From positions 4,129,001 to 4,193,000 of the forward strand of contig NZ_JACCFJ010000001.1 of assembly GCF_013410345.1 (NCBI RefSeq): a stretch of DNA of 64,000 nt, in the 5' to 3' direction. The stretch comes from Saccharopolyspora hordei (GTDB lineage: Bacteria > Actinomycetota > Actinomycetes > Mycobacteriales > Pseudonocardiaceae). The notes beneath the pieces are model-generated. The model was given only the letters and a program-made list of their open reading frames with translations. It was not told the origin of the DNA and made no database searches. The stretch's first letter is position 1, and every line of letters starts with the position of its first letter. Position numbers and translations under genes: made by a program. Shown here piece by piece: positions 60,040-64,000 of this stretch.

Positions 60040-60559
60040 TGGAGCGGGCGCTGCGGCCCGCTCGACACGATTTCAGACCTGATGAGGAAAACACCGCGAA
60101 CGGCGCGGTTCCTCTGCGGCCCGAACAGTACTCCGAATTGGACGGAGCACAGATAGTCCGATGCGTGGAATCTGCGAACGTGCTTCAGATCGCCCGAGTG
60201 GAGCAACATCGTCGAGGAATATTCCGTCATCACCAGAACGGCCTAGCGCTTGTAGGTGGGCCGCCGCCGAACCGCTCGACATTTCCGCCGGAACGTGATT
60301 ACGGAGCGTTTTCACCGGGACGCGGACCCGAAGACCGGAAATCCGTCCCACACCCTCGATTCGCCCGCGATGAGCAGCTCTTTCGGGTGACTGTACGGCC
60401 GAGATCAGCGGTGATAACGTCGCCGTCGGCAGCGACGAGACGACGACCCCGCGGTCGAAGCGCCATTCCATTCCCGCTCATTCCGCATTGCGTCGAACCA
60501 TTCCCACGACAATTCCGCTGCCGAAACCCAGTGACCGAGATGATTGGTGGTGTTCCAGC
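60040..60559. other. lower-GC gap without a recognisable gene
   Basis: About 520 bases with clearly lower GC than the rest of the window. Open frames here give unconvincing translations. CATTCC occurs four times between 60464 and 60504 (60464, 60469, 60479, 60499) and a variant at 60510, directly upstream of the Pro-rich frame and the prenyl synthase gene. The region may be a promoter/regulator segment. Confidence 0.45.
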
Positions 60560-60844
60560 ATGACTGCGTCCGGACCCCTCGGCCCCGTGGCACCGCGGCC
60601 GAGCACGAGCACAGCGGCGGCCCGACACCTGCCGACCACGCGCACCCCCGGCGAGGCGCACCCGGGCTCCGTCCCGCAGGGCTGCCCGCACGTCCGCGCC
60701 GGTGGTGATCGACCCACCCGCGAGCCGGTCCCGCGCAAGCCCAGACGCGCTCCGATCCCGTTGTCGCACAACGACTTCCGAGATCCGGGCCACGCGAGCG
60801 GGCCGCAGCGGCCGGGTGCGAGGGGGTCGGCGAGCCCGTGGTGA
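60560..60844 (+). CDS. possible Pro/Ala-rich 94-residue protein upstream of prenyl synthase
   Basis: An ATG-started frame of 94 residues rich in Pro, Arg, Gly, Ser and Ala (starts MTASGPLGPVAPRPSTSTAA), with third-position G/C at about 85 percent by hand count, a little below neighbouring genes. No ribosome site is clear and no domain is recognised. Its stop overlaps a GTG at 60841 that opens a 54-codon, equally Pro/Ser-rich extension in frame with the prenyl synthase. It may be a real disordered peptide or a chance frame; the arrangement as GTGA is the main reason to list it. Confidence 0.3.
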   Translation: MTASGPLGPVAPRPSTSTAAARHLPTTRTPGEAHPGSVPQGCPHVRAGGDRPTREPVPRKPRRAPIPLSHNDFRDPGHASGPQRPGARGSASPW

Positions 60845-61002
60845 CCCCACACCCACCGACCGGTGCCCCGCACGCCCCCGGCGTGCCCGGGCCCGTCGAG
60901 AACCGGGGGACGGCGGCCGTGGTGAGCGCACTCCCGACCCCCAGCTCCTCACGGCGGACCCGCAGGTCCGCCACCGGCCCCACCGCACGAAAGGGTCATC
61001 GG

Positions 61003-62046
61003 ATGACCACCATGCAGCAGGAAGCCCGCCGAGCGGGCACTGCCCACGAAGCCCTCACCCGCAGCCGCACCATGGTCGAACCCGCGCTCCGGGCGGCGGT
61101 CGACCGGCTGCCCACCCGGATGCAGCAGGTCGCCGGGTACCACTTCGGGTGGTGGGACGAGCGCGGCAACCCGGTGCGCGCCGACCGCGGCAAGGCCCTG
61201 CGCCCGGCGATGGTGCTGCTGGCCGCCAGCGCCGTCGGCGGTGACCCCGCGGTGGCGGTCCCCGCGGCCGTCGCCGTGGAGCTGGTGCACAACTTCTCGC
61301 TGCTGCACGACGACGTGATGGACGGGGACGTCACCCGGCGGCACCGGCCCACGGCGTGGACGGTGTTCGGCAGCGGGCCGGCGATCCTGGCCGGTGACGC
61401 GCTGCTGTCGCTGGCCGCCGACGTGCTCGCGGCGTGCCACCACCCCGAGGCCCCCGACGCCGTGCGGACGCTGAACACCACGGTCCTCAACCTGGTCAAC
61501 GGCCAGGTCGCCGACCTGGCGTTCGAGGACCGCCGCAGCGTGGACCTGGCCGAGTGCGAGCGGATGGCCCGCGACAAGTCCGGGGCGCTGCTGGGGTGCG
61601 CGTGCGCGCTCGGCGCCGTGTTCGGCGGCGGCCGGGCCGAGCAGGTCGCGCGGCTGCGCAGCTTCGGGGAGCGGATCGGGCTGGCGTTCCAGCACGTCGA
61701 CGACCTGCTGGGCATCTGGGGCGACCCGGCGATCACCGGCAAACCGGTGTTCTCCGACCTGCGCACCCGCAAGAAGACCCTGCCGGTGGTCGCCGCGCTG
61801 ACCTCCGGCACGCCGGCCGGGCAGCGGTTGGCCGCCGTCTACCTCAACGACCAGCCGATGTCGGGCAGCGACCTGGCCCAGGCCGCCGAGTTGATCATCT
61901 TCGCCGGCGGGCGCAGCTGGAGCCAGGACCAGACCGACCAGCTGCTCGCCTCCGCGCTGGTCGACCTCGGCCGGGCCGACCTCGCACCCCGCGCCGCCGA
62001 GCAGCTCAGCGCCCTGGCCCACCTGATGACCCACCGCGACCACTGA
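61003..62046 (+). CDS. polyprenyl diphosphate synthase, family 2 encapsulin cargo-like
   Basis: A 347-residue trans-prenyl synthase. The first Asp-rich motif is SLLHDDVMDGDVTRRHRP (about residue 103) and the second is FQHVDDLLGIWGDPAITGKP (about residue 232), with RTRKKTLPVVAALTSG. The conserved AGYHFGWWDERGNP and GKALRPAMVLLAA near the N-terminus recall polyprenyl transferases annotated as cargo of family 2 encapsulins in actinomycetes; no shell or terpene cyclase gene is in the window. ATG 61003 has AAAGGG seven bases upstream. GTG 60841 would add a disordered 54-residue segment of the kind that targets cargo. Confidence 0.88.
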   Translation: MTTMQQEARRAGTAHEALTRSRTMVEPALRAAVDRLPTRMQQVAGYHFGWWDERGNPVRADRGKALRPAMVLLAASAVGGDPAVAVPAAVAVELVHNFSLLHDDVMDGDVTRRHRPTAWTVFGSGPAILAGDALLSLAADVLAACHHPEAPDAVRTLNTTVLNLVNGQVADLAFEDRRSVDLAECERMARDKSGALLGCACALGAVFGGGRAEQVARLRSFGERIGLAFQHVDDLLGIWGDPAITGKPVFSDLRTRKKTLPVVAALTSGTPAGQRLAAVYLNDQPMSGSDLAQAAELIIFAGGRSWSQDQTDQLLASALVDLGRADLAPRAAEQLSALAHLMTHRDH

Positions 62047-62048
62047 CC

Positions 62049-62072
62049 GACCGCCCCGCGGGGGCCGCGGTC
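62049..62072. terminator. hairpin between convergent genes
   Basis: GACCGC and GCGGTC flank CCCCGCGGGG in the 24-base gap between the prenyl synthase stop and the HerA-like gene stop. Confidence 0.4.
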
Positions 62073-63570
62073 ACCGGCGGCGGCGGTTGCCGAACAGGCC
62101 CCGGGTGATCTCCCGCCCGAGGGCGCTGGCCGCGGAGCGGACGAACGAGCGGACCGCCGGGTTCTCCATCGCCTGCTGGACCAGGCCAGGGCGTTCCGTG
62201 GCCGCGGCCGGTTCCTCCCGCACCGGTGCGGCGACCTTGGCCGCGAGCCGTTCGTAGGCCGATTCCCGGTCGACGCTCTCCCGGTACCGCTCCCACAGCG
62301 GGGAGGAGGCCGCGTTCTCCCGCACGGCCTCCTCCCCGATCGCTCCCATCAGCGACCGCGGGGCGCGCAGCCGGGTCCAGGCGACCGGGGTCGGGGCACC
62401 GGCCTCGGACAGCACCGTCACGATCGCCTCACCGGTGCCCAGCGAGGTCAGCGCCTCGTCGAGCCGGTAGTGCTCGGTGGTCGGGAACGTCTTCACCGTG
62501 CGGCTCAACGCCTCCTGGTCGTCCGGGGTGAAGGCGCGGATCGCGTGCTGGACGCGGGCGCCGAGCTGGGACAGCACCGTGCCGGGCAGGTCGGTGGGCA
62601 GTTGCGTGCAGAAGAAGATGCCGACGCCCTTGGAGCGGATGAGCTTCACGGTCTGCTCGATGCGCTGCAGGAACGCCTTGGAGGCGTCGGAGAACAGCAG
62701 GTGCGCCTCGTCGAAGGAGAACACCAGCTTCGGGCGGTCGAGGTCGCCCGCCTCGGGCAGCTCCTCGAACAGCTCGGCCAGCAGCCACATGAGGAAGGTG
62801 GAGAACAGCACCGGGTCGGACTGCACGTCGTCCAGCTCCAGCAGGTTGACCACGCCCCTGCCGTCGACCTGGCGCATCAGGTCGGCGACCGCGAGCTCCG
62901 GTTCGCCGAAGAACTCCTCGCCACCGCGGGCCTCCAGGTTGGACAGCGCGCGCAGGATCACGCCCGCGGTGGCCGGCGAGACCCCGCCGACGCCCTGGAG
63001 CTCCGCCGCGCCCTCGTCGCTGGTGAGGAACTGGATCACCGCGCGCAGGTCCTTGAGGTCCAGCAGCGCCAGGCCGCGCTGGTCCGCCCAGTGGAAGATC
63101 AGGCCCAGCGTCGACTCCTGCGTCGGGTTCAGCCCCAGCACCTTGGCCAGCAGCAGGGGCCCGAAGCTGGTCACCGTCGCGCGGACCGGCACACCGCGGC
63201 CGCGAGTGCCCAGCGACCAGAACTGCACCGGGTAGCCGGTGGCTCGCCACGCGTCACCGACCTCGGCGGCGCGCTCGGCCACCTGGTCCGCGCGGCCCGG
63301 CTCGACCATCCCGGAGAGGTCGCCCTTGACGTCGGCGAGCAGCACCGGCACCCCGGCGTCGGAGAGCTGCTCGGCGAGCAGCTGCAGCGTCTTGGTCTTG
63401 CCGGTCCCGGTCGCCCCGGACACCAGCCCGTGCCGGTTCACCGTGGCCAGCGGGATGCGCACCGCTGCCCCGGCGTCGGGCACCCCGTCCACGACCACGG
63501 CCCCGAGCTCGAGGGCCGCTCCCCCGGTCGCGTAGCCCGAGGCGATCTGCCGCGCCACGTCGTCCGCCAC
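62071..63570 (-). CDS. HerA/DUF853-type P-loop ATPase
   Basis: A 499-residue ATPase of the HerA-like helicase family (DUF853 type). Walker A is SGATGTGKTKT (about residues 51-61), Walker B is LVFSFDEAHLLF, and GIFFCTQLPTDLPGTVLSQL is the sensor region. The C-terminal 70 residues are charged and end in an Arg-rich tail. Relatives are widespread in bacteria; no substrate has been settled, and it may translocate DNA or another polymer. GTG 63570 is preferred because GGGAGG is five bases upstream; GTG 63573 is too close. No nuclease (NurA) gene is adjacent. Confidence 0.88.
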   Translation of the reverse strand: MADDVARQIASGYATGGAALELGAVVVDGVPDAGAAVRIPLATVNRHGLVSGATGTGKTKTLQLLAEQLSDAGVPVLLADVKGDLSGMVEPGRADQVAERAAEVGDAWRATGYPVQFWSLGTRGRGVPVRATVTSFGPLLLAKVLGLNPTQESTLGLIFHWADQRGLALLDLKDLRAVIQFLTSDEGAAELQGVGGVSPATAGVILRALSNLEARGGEEFFGEPELAVADLMRQVDGRGVVNLLELDDVQSDPVLFSTFLMWLLAELFEELPEAGDLDRPKLVFSFDEAHLLFSDASKAFLQRIEQTVKLIRSKGVGIFFCTQLPTDLPGTVLSQLGARVQHAIRAFTPDDQEALSRTVKTFPTTEHYRLDEALTSLGTGEAIVTVLSEAGAPTPVAWTRLRAPRSLMGAIGEEAVRENAASSPLWERYRESVDRESAYERLAAKVAAPVREEPAAATERPGLVQQAMENPAVRSFVRSAASALGREITRGLFGNRRRR

Positions 63571-63725
63571 CACGTCCTCCCGCACGCCGTTGCCGTCCTG
63601 GTTCGAGCATGCGGCCCGGGCCTCCGGCACGCCCCGGTCGACCACCCGGACGAGTGAGGAGCGCGACGGCGTCTACCTCGCCGGACAGCGGCCGTCAACC
63701 CTGGTCCGCAGGGCCGGACGCTCCC

Positions 63726-63761
63726 TTGACAGCGTGGTCCACTGCACGCCTAGAGTGCAGT
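63726..63761 (+). promoter_or_regulatory. SDR gene promoter with operator
   Basis: TTGACA (63726-63731) and TAGAGT (63751-63756) are 19 bases apart. The inverted repeat ACTGCAC-N7-GTGCAGT (63741-63761) covers the -10. A TCCACTGTGGA palindrome follows at 63790. Confidence 0.55.
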
Positions 63762-63818
63762 CGGACGGTCGCGTCAGGTGTCGAACCGGTCCACTGTGGA
63801 GCACCAGGAGGCAGCCCG

Positions 63819-64000
63819 TTGCACGAGGTTCGCACGGCCATCGTCACCGGCGCGGGATCCGGCATCGGGTTCGCCACCGCCGTCGCGCTCGCCCGCGAGG
63901 GTTACCGGATCGTGGCCGTCGACGTCGCCGCCGACGGGACCGAGCGGGCCGCGGCGGCGGTCGCCGAGGCCGGTTCCGAGGCGCTGCCTGCCGCGCTGGA
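63819..64000 (+). CDS. SDR family oxidoreductase, 3' end outside window
   Basis: The first 60 residues of a short-chain dehydrogenase/reductase. The cofactor motif is TAIVTGAGSGIGFATAVALA (TGxxxGIG), and VAVDVAADG follows the second strand, where Asp suggests NAD rather than NADP. The start is TTG with AGGAGG seven bases upstream. The catalytic Ser-Tyr-Lys part lies beyond the window. The promoter carries a clear inverted repeat, so it is probably under a dedicated repressor. Confidence 0.88.
   Translation, partial: MHEVRTAIVTGAGSGIGFATAVALAREGYRIVAVDVAADGTERAAAAVAEAGSEALPAAL

Noticed and set aside
60138-60563. A 141-codon plus-strand frame in the lower-GC gap
   Set aside because: Composition is unlike coding sequence of this genome and no family is recognised.
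1-64000. Search for tRNA/rRNA genes, CRISPR arrays, transposases, integrases and phage genes
   Set aside because: None was recognised on either strand by reading; a dedicated tRNA scan was not possible here.

Overview
The window is about 64 kb of very GC-rich DNA. Third codon positions are strongly G/C-biased, GTG and TTG starts are common, F420/deazaflavin-type enzymes are present, and stop/start codons often overlap. This points to a filamentous actinomycete, most plausibly of the Pseudonocardiaceae (Saccharopolyspora/Amycolatopsis-like); that family placement is inference. No rRNA, tRNA, CRISPR array, insertion sequence or phage gene was recognised. About 58 protein genes can be supported, two of them cut by the window edges.

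Positions 1-24.9 kb form a dense island of CoA-dependent catabolism. It holds an ADP-forming acyl-CoA synthetase, two MFS carriers, three acyl-CoA dehydrogenases (two as an overlapping pair), two AMP-forming acyl-CoA ligases, four crotonase-fold enzymes, a thiolase, a hotdog thioesterase, an LLM-type oxidoreductase, an SMP-30 lactonase, a LvaA/ACAD10-type kinase and an AtuA-like protein, with one TetR and two LysR regulators. The genes fall into several operons. Shared regulatory motifs can be seen in their upstream regions: ATAG-N7-CTAT boxes before the thiolase and MFS genes, and a bipartite motif in two divergent gaps. Substrates cannot be read from sequence; hydroxy-acids, terpenoids or sterol-like side chains are possibilities.

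Positions 25-33.5 kb hold housekeeping gltBD (glutamate synthase) with a long terminator hairpin, a polyprenol-dependent mannosyltransferase-like GT-C protein and a MarR regulator. Positions 34-39.6 kb hold a LacI-controlled divergent unit: two proteins of unknown function plus LacI on one side, an MHS-family transporter and a secreted phospholipase D-like protein on the other, with two matching palindromic operators between. Positions 39.6-44.8 kb hold a TetR gene divergent from a four-gene acyl-CoA carboxylase operon (carboxyltransferase, CaiB-type CoA-transferase, biotin carboxylase, free 71-residue biotin carrier).

Positions 44.8-50.2 kb are a sulfonate uptake and desulfonation operon read on the minus strand. 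A leaderless 25-residue leader peptide of the actinobacterial cysteine-responsive type comes first, then permease, ATPase, FMNH2-dependent monooxygenase and lipoprotein binding protein, followed by a one-chain fusion of an alpha/beta hydrolase (Asp in place of the nucleophilic Ser) with an Rrf2-type DNA-binding domain, and a cupin. This fusion in this setting is the most unusual item in the window.

Positions 50.3-64 kb are mixed: an orphan phosphopantetheinyl transferase, a MarR regulator, a uronate-dehydrogenase-like enzyme, a second beta-oxidation group (acyl-CoA dehydrogenase, long 3-hydroxyacyl-CoA dehydrogenase, thiolase), a lipoprotein, an ArsR-VOC pair, a CDF metal transporter, a small XRE regulator, a lower-GC gap, a polyprenyl diphosphate synthase resembling family 2 encapsulin cargo, a HerA-like ATPase and the start of an SDR gene.
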